This document shows positions 27,449-35,574 of a DNA stretch of 64,000 nt, piece after piece. Under the pieces are notes generated by a model. That model ran no database searches and had not been told where the DNA came from. It saw only the letters and a list, made by a program, of their open reading frames with translations. A program made the translations under genes and the position numbers. Each line of letters begins with the position of its first letter. Positions within the stretch are counted from its first letter, which is position 1. The DNA comes from Nosema muscidifuracis (Eukaryota > Microsporidia > Nosematidae), in the NCBI GenBank assembly GCA_028335825.1, contig JAIOKI010000003.1, positions 434,001 to 498,000 of the forward strand, written 5' to 3'.

Positions 27449-28270
27449 ATGGAATTTGAAAGAACATATCAAAAAACAGAAGAAAAAAAAGATATTTTGA
27501 AAGCACCATTATTAGATGGACAAAAATATATCGTATACTCAATGATTGAAGATAAAAATGTTGCAGAAGATGTTATCAATATAATTGAGCATACTATTAG
27601 GTCTTCTGACAATGAAAATAAATTTGATATAATAGTTGAAGCTTTAAATCCATTGATACAAAATAAAGCTAAACTAGTTGTTGGTAAATTATATATTTAC
27701 AAAAGAAGACCTTGTAGGTTTAATAATAATTGTAAAGATGAAAATTGCATATTTACTCATGAAAAAGATAACTTGACTGATAATACATTCAAAAAACGAA
27801 AATTAGAAGAAAATCCTAAACGATCGACATTTCAAAGTTCTTCTAAATCTAATGAAGTAGTTTTTAATAAGGTCGATAGTTCCAAACATACTGAAGAAGA
27901 TTTAAAAAAATACGCATCAGAATTTGGTTCTGTTTCGTATATCAAAAAATTAAATGAATCTAAATGGGTTATTGTATATTATTCAGAAGATTCAGCTAAA
28001 AATATAGTTGAATCTAGAAGTCCAGTTCTAGGAGATGAAAATATAAAAAAATATTATAACCTCGTTGAGAACCTAAAAAAATTTGAACTTGTAAGTCTTA
28101 TCGAAAAGACTGAAGTTTTAGTTAACAAGCTTGAAAGAAATGTCATATCTGAAGAAATAAGAAAAAATATATCTAAAATTAAAAATTTAGTTAAAGAAGA
28201 GAATAATGCCACTAAAGAAAATAACAAAACTAAAATTAATGTACAGAGTTTATACTTTAATAGTTTTTAA
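27449..28270 (+). CDS. CCCH zinc finger and RRM protein, RBM26/27-like
   Basis: Three parts are visible in 273 residues. The N-terminal helical region (about 20-80) resembles the PWI-like fold at the start of RBM26/27. A CCCH finger follows, PCRFNNNCKDENCIFTH (C-x5-C-x4-C-x3-H, about 89-104). An RRM comes next (about 134-200) with VVFNKVDSS as RNP2 and WVIVYYSEDSA as RNP1. A Lys/Asn-rich coiled tail ends it. RBM26/27 proteins and fission yeast Rmn1 act with the MTREC/PAXT nuclear RNA decay machinery. This assignment rests on domain order; another CCCH-RRM factor is possible. The start is preceded by TCCCCTGC. Confidence 0.55.
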   Translation: MEFERTYQKTEEKKDILKAPLLDGQKYIVYSMIEDKNVAEDVINIIEHTIRSSDNENKFDIIVEALNPLIQNKAKLVVGKLYIYKRRPCRFNNNCKDENCIFTHEKDNLTDNTFKKRKLEENPKRSTFQSSSKSNEVVFNKVDSSKHTEEDLKKYASEFGSVSYIKKLNESKWVIVYYSEDSAKNIVESRSPVLGDENIKKYYNLVENLKKFELVSLIEKTEVLVNKLERNVISEEIRKNISKIKNLVKEENNATKENNKTKINVQSLYFNSF

Positions 28271-28462
28271 CATAAAAAAATAAAATTTTCTTTTTCTTTC
28301 AGGTTTGCAATATGGCAATATTTTAATTTAAAGTGCTTATATAAATTAAAAATAACTAATTTAAAAATACAATATTTTTAACTTGGAAATGCTAAATAAA
28401 TTAAAAACAAATTGTACAATTTTAGAATGCTAAATAAATTACTAATTTAAAAAACAATATGT

Positions 28463-29818
28463 TTAATTAGTCATACTTTTCTTTACTAAATCATAAAGAG
28501 TTTTACTATAAACTTGTATCTTTTTAGATTTAATCTTAGGTAAATGTTTTTTTATATACTTAAAATCATTTAAACTTTGATCAGTTCCTTTTAAATTTCT
28601 GCTAGAAAAAAAATCATTGCATAAGTTTTTATACAAAATAACTTTCTGTTCTAAAATTGTATGTATTTTTCTAATAAAAGAAAAAATTTGATCTTTCATA
28701 TTTGTCATGCTTTCTTTTTCATTCAATAGATTTTGTATTTCTAGAAGAAAATCAATTTCTATATTCTTGTAAATTACTCTCAAAACTTTTTGACAAAAAT
28801 CTTCCAATTCATTAACATTCTCATCCAATATTTCTTCATTAATAAATTTTTTTATAGATAAAATTGTTCTTGGAAAGTTTTTCTTTGATTTAGATAAATT
28901 TATTTCTTGTAAATTATTTGATAAATTCTTGTTATATTTTATTTTTCTTATAAACTCATTTTTAGAAAGAATATTTTTCAGAAGATATAAAAAAAATCCT
29001 TCAGAAAGATTATCTAAATTTAAATCAATATATAAGATAGAATCAAAAAAAAATTTAAGTTCCGTTAAGCTTTTTTTCATATTTTTTACTAAATAATCGA
29101 AAAAAATATCATTGTTAAGTTGTGTATTAAAAATTCTTATTTTATGATTTCGATCATGATATTCATTTATCAATTTTCTATAGCCACTGTCTTTATAAAT
29201 TATAAAATCTAATATTTCATTAACAGATGGAAGAAACAAATGTGTTTCAGTATCTTTTAAATTAATTATAAATTTATTTTCATTATCTTCTAAAAACGTT
29301 TGTTTTAATAAATAATCAACGTTTCTTATTTTACGTAGATTTTTAAGATTCAAGGCTTTTTCTATATCGTTAATAAAATTAATTTCTTCATTTTGTCGTT
29401 TAAAATCAATGCTATAATTTTTTTCAGATGCAAAGACGTCTATTGCAATATCAACATTACAATCTTCAATCTTCTCTTTTAAAATATTAGTAACAAAGTT
29501 AATCATATTCGTTCTTATATTATTATTAAGAGAATTTGAAGACCAAAGTAATTTATCATAAATATATTGATTAGTAAATTCATTTCCTGATAAATTTTTT
29601 ACTTTTATTTCCATTAAATCGAAATATAGAAGTACAAAAATCGCTGTTCTTGGTGTATCATTAAATATCTGTAAATAACGACCATCTTCTACAGTTGATC
29701 TTATATATTCAATTGTTGTATTACGAAGTTCATTATTCGTAAGTAGATTAGTCATAGATTTATATGTATTTGTTGTAGATTGAGTGAAGTAGAACAAAGA
29801 AAAAATCACTGGTAACAT
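28463..29818 (-). CDS. Predicted secreted protein, unknown function
   Basis: The ATG at 29818 is preceded by ACCCTAAT and opens with MLPVIFSLFYFTQS, a short signal peptide; the mature part (about 435 residues) is rich in Asn, Lys, Leu and Ile and predicted mostly helical. Several N-x-S/T sites are present. No later membrane span or known domain is seen. A segment with FFDSILYIDLNL and FFLYLLKN resembles a segment of the other secreted protein at 35575-36819, so the two may be distant members of a lineage-specific family. Secretion to the spore wall, parasite surface or host cell is inference. Confidence 0.7.
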   Translation of the reverse strand: MLPVIFSLFYFTQSTTNTYKSMTNLLTNNELRNTTIEYIRSTVEDGRYLQIFNDTPRTAIFVLLYFDLMEIKVKNLSGNEFTNQYIYDKLLWSSNSLNNNIRTNMINFVTNILKEKIEDCNVDIAIDVFASEKNYSIDFKRQNEEINFINDIEKALNLKNLRKIRNVDYLLKQTFLEDNENKFIINLKDTETHLFLPSVNEILDFIIYKDSGYRKLINEYHDRNHKIRIFNTQLNNDIFFDYLVKNMKKSLTELKFFFDSILYIDLNLDNLSEGFFLYLLKNILSKNEFIRKIKYNKNLSNNLQEINLSKSKKNFPRTILSIKKFINEEILDENVNELEDFCQKVLRVIYKNIEIDFLLEIQNLLNEKESMTNMKDQIFSFIRKIHTILEQKVILYKNLCNDFFSSRNLKGTDQSLNDFKYIKKHLPKIKSKKIQVYSKTLYDLVKKSMTN

Positions 29819-29848
29819 ATTAGGGTATATAAATGTATATTTTTTCAA

Positions 29849-30400
29849 TAATAATTTTATTTACTTGATAAATTAATTTTTTTAAGTTTTTGAAAAACGA
29901 CTAATAGAATTTACAAATATAAAAGTCGAAATTTCATTTACAAAATTTATTAATTATTTTATAAATGAATAATTAATATTTAGTTCAATAATTTTTAATT
30001 ATGATAATATTATTCGATTTACTTAGTAATATATTTAATCTGATTAACTAATTTTAAGTTATTAGTTAAAATATAATTAATTTAATTTTTTCTTTACAAA
30101 TTAGCAATTTACCAATTATTTTTAAAAATAATAATTTAGAAGTTAATAACTATTTTATATAGAAAATAATATTTGATTAATTCTTAAATTTAATAAATAT
30201 TTAATAATTTAGAAGATAATAAATATTTAATATAGAAAATAAATTTGATTAATTCTTAAAGTTAATAAATATGTATAATTCTTATATTTGATTAATAATT
30301 GAAATTAATTAGAGTTAATCTTAAATATTTTATGATAAACAAATTTATAAACACTAGTTTTTTATTTCAATATTTTTTTCTATAAAATAAAATTATTTTT
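29849..30400. other. Gene-free AT-rich stretch
   Basis: Very AT-rich sequence with a loose two-copy repeat around 30130-30260 (AATAATTTAGAAG(T/A)TAATAA, TATAGAAAATAA and TTTGATTAATTCTTAAA, about 75 bp apart). No gene or RNA motif is seen. Confidence 0.6.
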
Positions 30401-30408
30401 TTATCCGC

Positions 30409-31356
30409 ATGAATAAAGAATGGATTTATAATTTTGAAAATATTTTATCAACTCACAAAGATAAATCAGATTACGAAAGATATTATATATTTTATGCCAA
30501 ATATATAATAGATAATTTATCTGAACATGATCTCATTAGAAAAGTTTTAATGAGATCTCTTATTAAATTTAAAAATACAACATTATTATCCATAACTTAC
30601 AGACTTCTTGCTAAATTAAAATGCCAGTTAAAAATTAAAAGGAAAATTTTAATGGATCATTTTAGAAATAGAAGTCTTAGAAGATATTTATATCCTATTT
30701 TAACTATCACTAATGAAAAATTATCTGATAAAAGATTAATTAGATTACTTTATGATGAAAATTATGAAGATAAATATTTCTTTGAATATATTTCTTCTAG
30801 AAAAGATTTACTTAAAATATTTTTAGATAGAAAGAATAATTTTATGTTGAGAAAACAACTTCTTGTTATACTAAATACTAGATTTTATTACAATATGGAT
30901 TATTTCATTAATTTTATAGGTAGTAAAAATAGACATATTGGATTTCTTGTATATGAAATATTTACATTAATGGTAAATGAAGAAAATTATTCAAATTACG
31001 ACTCTTTTAAGATCATAAAAACTAATTCAGAAATTTACATTGAGTTTTATAAAAAAATTAAGGTTGAGTCAATTGATAATTTTTTAATTTATTTCTTGCC
31101 TTTTATGAAAGAAAAAAATCTTATTATGAAATATATTAAAGAAAATAAGTTGAAAGAAATTGAAGAAATTCTTAAAGAATCTTATATTAATTCTATAGAC
31201 AATTTAACTAAAATACAAAATTTAAATTTGTATTCTACCAATATAAGAAATAATATTAAGAAATTTGATTTAGTTTTTGAACCAATTGAACCTGACTTTG
31301 ATTTTTTATTTAAAGGAGAGAATTATAAAAGTATATCTGATTGTATTGAACTTTAA
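30409..31356 (+). CDS. MO25/Hym1-like scaffold protein
   Basis: A 315-residue helical repeat protein. The most telling stretch, at about residues 145-190, has NFMLRKQLLVIL followed by YFINFIGSKNRHIGFLVYEIFTLMV, matching the MO25 pattern NYVTKRQSLKLLGELL ... SRNIQFEAFHVFKVFV, and a later SEIYIEFYKKI like NQAKLIEFLSKF. MO25/Hym1 proteins are armadillo-like activators of STE20-family kinases in the RAM/MOR morphogenesis network. Length fits (about 340-400 in others). TCCGC lies just before the start. The call is by pattern and unverified. Confidence 0.6.
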   Translation: MNKEWIYNFENILSTHKDKSDYERYYIFYAKYIIDNLSEHDLIRKVLMRSLIKFKNTTLLSITYRLLAKLKCQLKIKRKILMDHFRNRSLRRYLYPILTITNEKLSDKRLIRLLYDENYEDKYFFEYISSRKDLLKIFLDRKNNFMLRKQLLVILNTRFYYNMDYFINFIGSKNRHIGFLVYEIFTLMVNEENYSNYDSFKIIKTNSEIYIEFYKKIKVESIDNFLIYFLPFMKEKNLIMKYIKENKLKEIEEILKESYINSIDNLTKIQNLNLYSTNIRNNIKKFDLVFEPIEPDFDFLFKGENYKSISDCIEL

Positions 31357-31364
31357 TTTGTAAA

Positions 31365-31600
31365 ATATTGTTGTAAAAATATAATTGTAAAGTATATTTT
31401 AAAGCTATAAAATATATATTATAAATCTATAAAATAGAATTTCAAAAATATAGTTGTAAAAATATAATTGTAAAATATATACTATAAATATATAAAATAT
31501 ATATTATAAATCTATAAATTATATATTATAAAGTTTATAATTATATATTATAAAATATATATTATAAAGTATAAAACTATAAAATATAATAGAACTTTAC
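31365..31600. repeat. AT-rich microsatellite-like repeats
   Basis: Many overlapping units of TATAAAATATATATTATAAA and TATAAATCTA fill the gap. No gene is seen. Confidence 0.8.
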
Positions 31601-31637
31601 AATAAGGAATCATTTAATTTTTCTGAATATAGCCCTT

Positions 31638-31922
31638 ATGCCACTTGATATCATCAAGGAAGGAACTAAAGTTATTTCTAATGCTTTATATAAAACTATT
31701 GTATCTTCTATAAATACAAATATAATGACTAAAGATGAAGCTTTAAATATTTTAGATATTAATTATCCAATTTCTAAAGAAAATATTTATAAAAAATATA
31801 GAGAACTGTACGAAAGAAATTCAGAAAGTAACAATGAATCAAGATATTTACAAAGTAAAATAAAAAATGCTTTTAAATTTCTCGAAAAAACAGAAATAGA
31901 TTTTTTACCCCATGAATGTTGA
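31638..31922 (+). CDS. PAM16: PAM16/TIM16, J-like subunit of the mitosomal import motor
   Basis: This 94-residue protein has the Pam16 layout: a hydrophobic N-terminal helix (IIKEGTKVISNALYKTIV), then the J-like domain with MTKDEALNILDINYPISKENIYKKYRELYERN and the diagnostic YLQSKIKNAFKFL (YLQSKVVRAKERL in other species). Pam16 lacks the HPD of true J-proteins and holds Pam18 at the TIM23 motor where mtHsp70 works. In microsporidia its place would be the mitosome. The start is preceded by AGCCCTT. The last 11 bp overlap the next gene, whose CCCC start signal lies within this coding sequence. Confidence 0.8.
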   Translation: MPLDIIKEGTKVISNALYKTIVSSINTNIMTKDEALNILDINYPISKENIYKKYRELYERNSESNNESRYLQSKIKNAFKFLEKTEIDFLPHEC

Positions 31923-32145
31923 CAAAAATAAATTACCATTATTTGGAAATTTAAGTAGATTTAAAAATAAAACTGTAACTGTAGTACTTAACAATGGTGT
32001 TAAAATAAATGGAATCTTAAAATCTTACGATGATGCTTCAAATTTGATATTAGAAAATAATGGTAATTGGATTTATGGTAAAAGAATTCTTTGTTTGGGA
32101 AGATGTGTTTCTTTACTTAGCTTAGGAAATGCTTCAATTTTATAA
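31912..32145 (+). CDS. LSM7: Sm-like protein, LSM7-like
   Basis: A 77-residue Sm fold: Sm1 motif LSRFKNKTVTVVLNNGVKINGILKSYDDASNLILEN and a short Sm2 with LCLGRCVSLLSLG. The L-x-L-x3-FKNKT opening and the LG-x2-V spacing in Sm2 fit LSm7, a member of both Lsm1-7 (decapping with Pat1) and Lsm2-8 (U6 snRNA). The usual R-G of Sm2 reads GR-C, which is unusual. Other LSm/Sm paralogues (LSm5, SmG) cannot be excluded. It overlaps PAM16 by 11 bp in another frame; TACCCC abuts the ATG. Confidence 0.6.
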   Translation: MNVDKNKLPLFGNLSRFKNKTVTVVLNNGVKINGILKSYDDASNLILENNGNWIYGKRILCLGRCVSLLSLGNASIL

Positions 32146-32158
32146 ATATAAATAAAAT

Positions 32159-32638
32159 TTAATTATCAACTTCATAAAATAATTTACAGAATAAAAAACA
32201 AATCATTATAAAAATATAAAATCCACATCCACCTAAAACATAAAAATTTATCTTATTTGATACGGGCTCTATTATTTTTTTAATATTTTCTTCATAAACT
32301 ACATTTAATCTATGAACTATAAGAGGATATATTTCTGTAGATTTTAAATAATTTTTAAGTGTCTCAGTGTTTTGTCTCCAATTTATTTCAAAAATTTCTA
32401 TTGCAAATTTGTGAGATTCATCAATTCTTATATTTTGTAAAAGATTAATTTCTATTGTTATTTCTTCATTTGGTTGTATTATTCCTATACTTGGTTTTAC
32501 AATATAATCTTTAGGACGAGTTGTTTTAATCTTAAAAGCTCGTCTTTCTACACTCGTAGATATTATTTCAAGATATCCAGTTAATGATTCTTTGTTTATT
32601 CTAAGTATGGAATTTGGTAAAATTTTTATTTCAGACAT
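32159..32638 (-). CDS. VAP/Scs2-like ER membrane protein (MSP domain)
   Basis: The N-terminal MSP fold (about 1-110) has the strand pattern of VAP proteins, with FKIKTTRPKDYIVKPSIGIIQPNEEITIEI corresponding to the conserved FK-x-KTT-P-x2-Y-x-V-RP-x2-GxI-P-x3-x-I segment. A short linker leads to a C-terminal membrane anchor (about 132-153). VAPs tether lipid-transfer and lipid-synthesis proteins bearing FFAT motifs to the ER. Length 159 is shorter than Scs2 (244), mainly through loss of the linker. The start is preceded by TCCCTTAA. Confidence 0.85.
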   Translation of the reverse strand: MSEIKILPNSILRINKESLTGYLEIISTSVERRAFKIKTTRPKDYIVKPSIGIIQPNEEITIEINLLQNIRIDESHKFAIEIFEINWRQNTETLKNYLKSTEIYPLIVHRLNVVYEENIKKIIEPVSNKINFYVLGGCGFYIFIMICFLFCKLFYEVDN

Positions 32639-32691
32639 TTAAGGGACAAAAAAAATGCAAAGAAAATTTAATTCTATTTATTTGAATTAGT

Positions 32692-33276
32692 CTATTTCTT
32701 CTTATTTTGTTTCAATAAATAATCAATATATTTCTCACTAAAAACTGAAAACCTATTACTTTCTAAAGATGAAATACAATCATCAGAAAAATGTGGTCCA
32801 GCACAGTATGCACAAGATTTAATAATTTTTTCTGTGTTGATCTTTTTATTAATTTTGTAATTTCTATATACACCAGGACAATCAAATTCTGTATGTTTAG
32901 AAAATTCACATGTTTTACAACGAATAGATTTTTTTGGATTAAATGGACTAACACATTTTTTAGTTAAATGACCTTGTACACCACATTTTTTACATAAAAC
33001 TTGAGTACAATCTTTAGAATCATGCGTATTTCCACAATATACACAAATAAACATTTTTTCACCTTCAACGAATTTATTTAACTTCGTTCCATCTGAAAAT
33101 GAGGTGTCACTGTATAAATCAATAGTATCAAGATTTGTGTGATATATATAACTAAAAATATCGTAAATATTTTCTGTATCATTTGGCAAGAATTTCTTAA
33201 TTTCTTCATTTCCTAGATCGATTACATTTAACGAATCTATATTTTTAACAAAATCGAGCAATTTTTTCTGTGTCAT
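32692..33276 (-). CDS. CCHC zinc-knuckle protein, AIR1/2-like (TRAMP subunit)
   Basis: This 194-residue protein has four zinc knuckles: CVYCGNTHDSKDC, CKKCGVQGHLTKKC, CKTCEFSKHTEFDC and CAYCAGPHFSDDC, all C-x2-C-x3/4-H-x4-C. The segment H-x4-CPGVYRNYKI after the third knuckle matches the H-x4-CP-x-WR-Y motif of Air1/2, the RNA-binding subunit of the TRAMP polyadenylation complex that feeds the nuclear exosome. The start is taken at 33276 because TTACCCTTTAAA precedes this ATG; an in-frame ATG eight codons upstream has no signal. The retroviral nucleocapsid alternative is unlikely given knuckle number and the AIR motif. Confidence 0.75.
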   Translation of the reverse strand: MTQKKLLDFVKNIDSLNVIDLGNEEIKKFLPNDTENIYDIFSYIYHTNLDTIDLYSDTSFSDGTKLNKFVEGEKMFICVYCGNTHDSKDCTQVLCKKCGVQGHLTKKCVSPFNPKKSIRCKTCEFSKHTEFDCPGVYRNYKINKKINTEKIIKSCAYCAGPHFSDDCISSLESNRFSVFSEKYIDYLLKQNKKK

Positions 33277-33319
33277 TTTAAAGGGTAAAAAAATATACAA
33301 ACTTAAATTTCAACGTAAA

Positions 33320-33665
33320 CGAGTAATTTTTTAATACAAAAAGTTTTAAAAAAATAATAAATTAAATTGATTATTTTTCTATGTCAACTATTAAATATTT
33401 GTAATTTAATCAAGAATTTTCTATGTCAGTTAAAAAATAATATATTAAGTTGATTTTTCTATATCAACTATTAAATATTTGTAATTAAGTAATTTTCCTA
33501 TGTCAATTATCAATTAGATTGATTTTTCTATGTCACTTAAAAAATATAATAAATTAAATTGATTTTTTTATGTCAGTAAAAATATAATATATTAAATTAA
33601 TTTTCATATGCCAATTATTAATTAAATTGATTTTCCTATGTCACTTAAAATAAAATATGCAAACT
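33320..33665. repeat. Degenerate repeat with TTTTTCTATGTCA core
   Basis: Units of AAATTGATTTTTCTATGTCA followed by ACTATTAAATATTTGTAAT recur six or more times with variation upstream of the AIR-like gene and downstream of PP1. No gene is seen. Confidence 0.78.
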
Positions 33666-33686
33666 TAAATTTTAATCAGTCACTAT

Positions 33687-34628
33687 TTATTCATTTCTTT
33701 TATCCTCCTCAAAATAAGCTTTATCAAAATTTATACTTGGTTTTAATATTTGAAAGGAACAAACAAGATCTTTACTTACATTCATGATTGCTCCACTATT
33801 ATCAAATTCCCCGCAATAATTCGGCGCTGAAAATATCGTAACAAGAGATCTTGACGCAAAAAATTCGTAACCGTCTTCAACGACTTGATGTGCTCGGCAT
33901 ATAAGATCTAAATTTTGAGTCTCAAGAAAATCTTCCACTATATCAGCACCAAAAGTAACAGAAACTCCTCTATCATTATATCCCCATCCACTTATAGCAG
34001 GTTCAGGATCAGACCATAATAAATCACAAAGTAGACCTGAATCTGGTATATCAGTAGGTCTTACTATATTTTTTATTTGATTTAGGTTTTTTAAATCAGG
34101 GGATATTCCTCCATGCATACATAATATTTTTGAGTCTATAATAGCTGCTATAGGTAAATAATTAAAACATTCAGTAAAAATTTTCCAAATATGAACATCG
34201 TATCTTCTTTTACATTCATCATAAAATCCATAAATTCTGTTTATACTAGCACATTCATGATTTCCTCTTAGAAGAAAGAAATTATCAGGATATTTTATTT
34301 TATAAGCCATAAGAAGACAAATAGTTTCTAAAGATTGTTTACCTCTATCAACATAATCACCCAAAAATAAGTAGTTACTTGCAGGAGGAAACCCACCATA
34401 TTCAAATAACTTAAGAAGATCGTAATATTGACCATGTGTATCCCCACATATTTTAATGGGAGCTGATAATTCTAATAATGTTGGTTGTTTCTTTATAATA
34501 TCTTGTGTTGTTCTACATAAATATATAATTTCATGTTCTAATAGGTTAACATTTCGTCCTGTTTTATTATTTCTTACATTTAGTAATTTTTCAATAATTT
34601 TATCTATTTGTATATTTTCTTTGTTCAT
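33687..34628 (-). CDS. GLC7: Protein phosphatase PP1 catalytic subunit
   Basis: A complete PPP-family catalytic domain with all metal and phosphate motifs: [23 protein letters not shown], the HGG motif (MHGGISPDL) and [13 protein letters not shown], followed by [11 protein letters not shown] and the C-terminal CSFQILKP of PP1. These place it in PP1 rather than PP2A or calcineurin. The start at 34628 (313 residues) is preferred because AAGGGTTTG, a GGG-type signal, precedes it; an ATG at 34643 would add five residues but has no signal. PP1 acts in mitosis, glycogen and transcription through regulatory subunits not seen here. Confidence 0.95.
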   Translation of the reverse strand: MNKENIQIDKIIEKLLNVRNNKTGRNVNLLEHEIIYLCRTTQDIIKKQPTLLELSAPIKICGDTHGQYYDLLKLFEYGGFPPASNYLFLGDYVDRGKQSLETICLLMAYKIKYPDNFFLLRGNHECASINRIYGFYDECKRRYDVHIWKIFTECFNYLPIAAIIDSKILCMHGGISPDLKNLNQIKNIVRPTDIPDSGLLCDLLWSDPEPAISGWGYNDRGVSVTFGADIVEDFLETQNLDLICRAHQVVEDGYEFFASRSLVTIFSAPNYCGEFDNSGAIMNVSKDLVCSFQILKPSINFDKAYFEEDKRNE

Positions 34629-34729
34629 CAAACCCTTCTCCATTTAATTTTAAGAGATACAAAAATTCTAAAATTATTTTTTTTTTAATTTTTGAGTTGT
34701 TGGTCGAAAAATTAAAAGGATTTATTTAT

Positions 34730-34990
34730 TGAAGAATACAATTAAGGAGATATTTAAAAAATAGATAAATTTTATCAAAAAGTGATAAAGTTATTAAAAG
34801 TGATAAAGTTTATCAAAAATAGATAAATTTTATTAAAAAGTGATAAAGTTATTAAAAGTGATAAAGTTTATTAAAAGTGATAAAGTTTATCAAAAATAGA
34901 TAAATTTTATTAAAAGTGATAAAGTTTATCAAAAATAGATAAATTTTATTAAAAATAGATAAAGTTTATTAAAAATATATTTAATAATTG
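34730..34990. repeat. Tandem repeats of AAAGTGATAAAGTT / AAAATAGATAAATTTTA units
   Basis: A short unit of about 17-20 bp alternates between AAAAAGTGATAAAGTTTATC and AAAAATAGATAAATTTTATT about ten times. No gene is seen; 34991-35400 is also free of recognisable genes, with loose repeats of TTAATAATA blocks. Confidence 0.82.
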
Positions 34991-35405
34991 AAATAAAGTT
35001 TATTAATAAGATATTTAATAATAGAATAATAAATATTAATAATAGAAAGACTGAACTTTCAAAAAAATAATATTTTTCATTATACATTAATAATGTTTAA
35101 TAATATTTTTAATTATACATTAATAATAAAAAGAGTGAACTTCTATAAAAAATATTGTCAAGATTTTTATTTTTTTGAAAGTTTTCTATTATTAATAAAA
35201 TATAAGATTTTCCTTCTAATATTTAGAAGAGTTCAATATAAATTGTTAAAGGAGTCTACTTTTTTGATTGATTTAAAATACTTATGTTTAATAAAATAAG
35301 TTTAATAAAATTTATATTAGTCAAATAAATTTTAATCTTCTTTATATAGAAGTTCATTAATAATATTTATATATTAAAAAACTGAATTTATGCTAAAATA
35401 TTTTT

Positions 35406-35527
35406 GATGCATAAATTAGATTATAAAATTGTTTATGCATAAATTAGATTATAAAATTCAATGCATAATTAAAATAAAATTCAATGCATAATTAAAATAA
35501 AATTCAATGCATAATTAAAATAAAAAT
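35406..35527. repeat. Two linked tandem repeats upstream of the secreted RING-like gene
   Basis: Two copies of a 26-bp unit (ATGCATAAATTAGATTATAA plus AATT) are followed by three copies of a 23-bp unit (CAATGCATAATTAAAATAAA plus ATT). Both units contain ATGCATAA, also found in the repeat at 13060-13345. Confidence 0.88.
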
Positions 35528-35574
35528 TTAATAATATTTTTTTTCTTTATAAATGAAATAATTATCCCTCAATT

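Noticed and set aside
32692-33276. Retroelement nucleocapsid gene
   Set aside because: The gene is intact, has a host-type start signal and the CP-x-YRNY motif next to the third knuckle, which fits AIR1/2.
35093-35299. 68-codon frame upstream of the secreted RING-like gene
   Set aside because: Starts inside AT repeats, lacks a start signal and has a Phe/Leu/Lys composition typical of random AT-rich frames.
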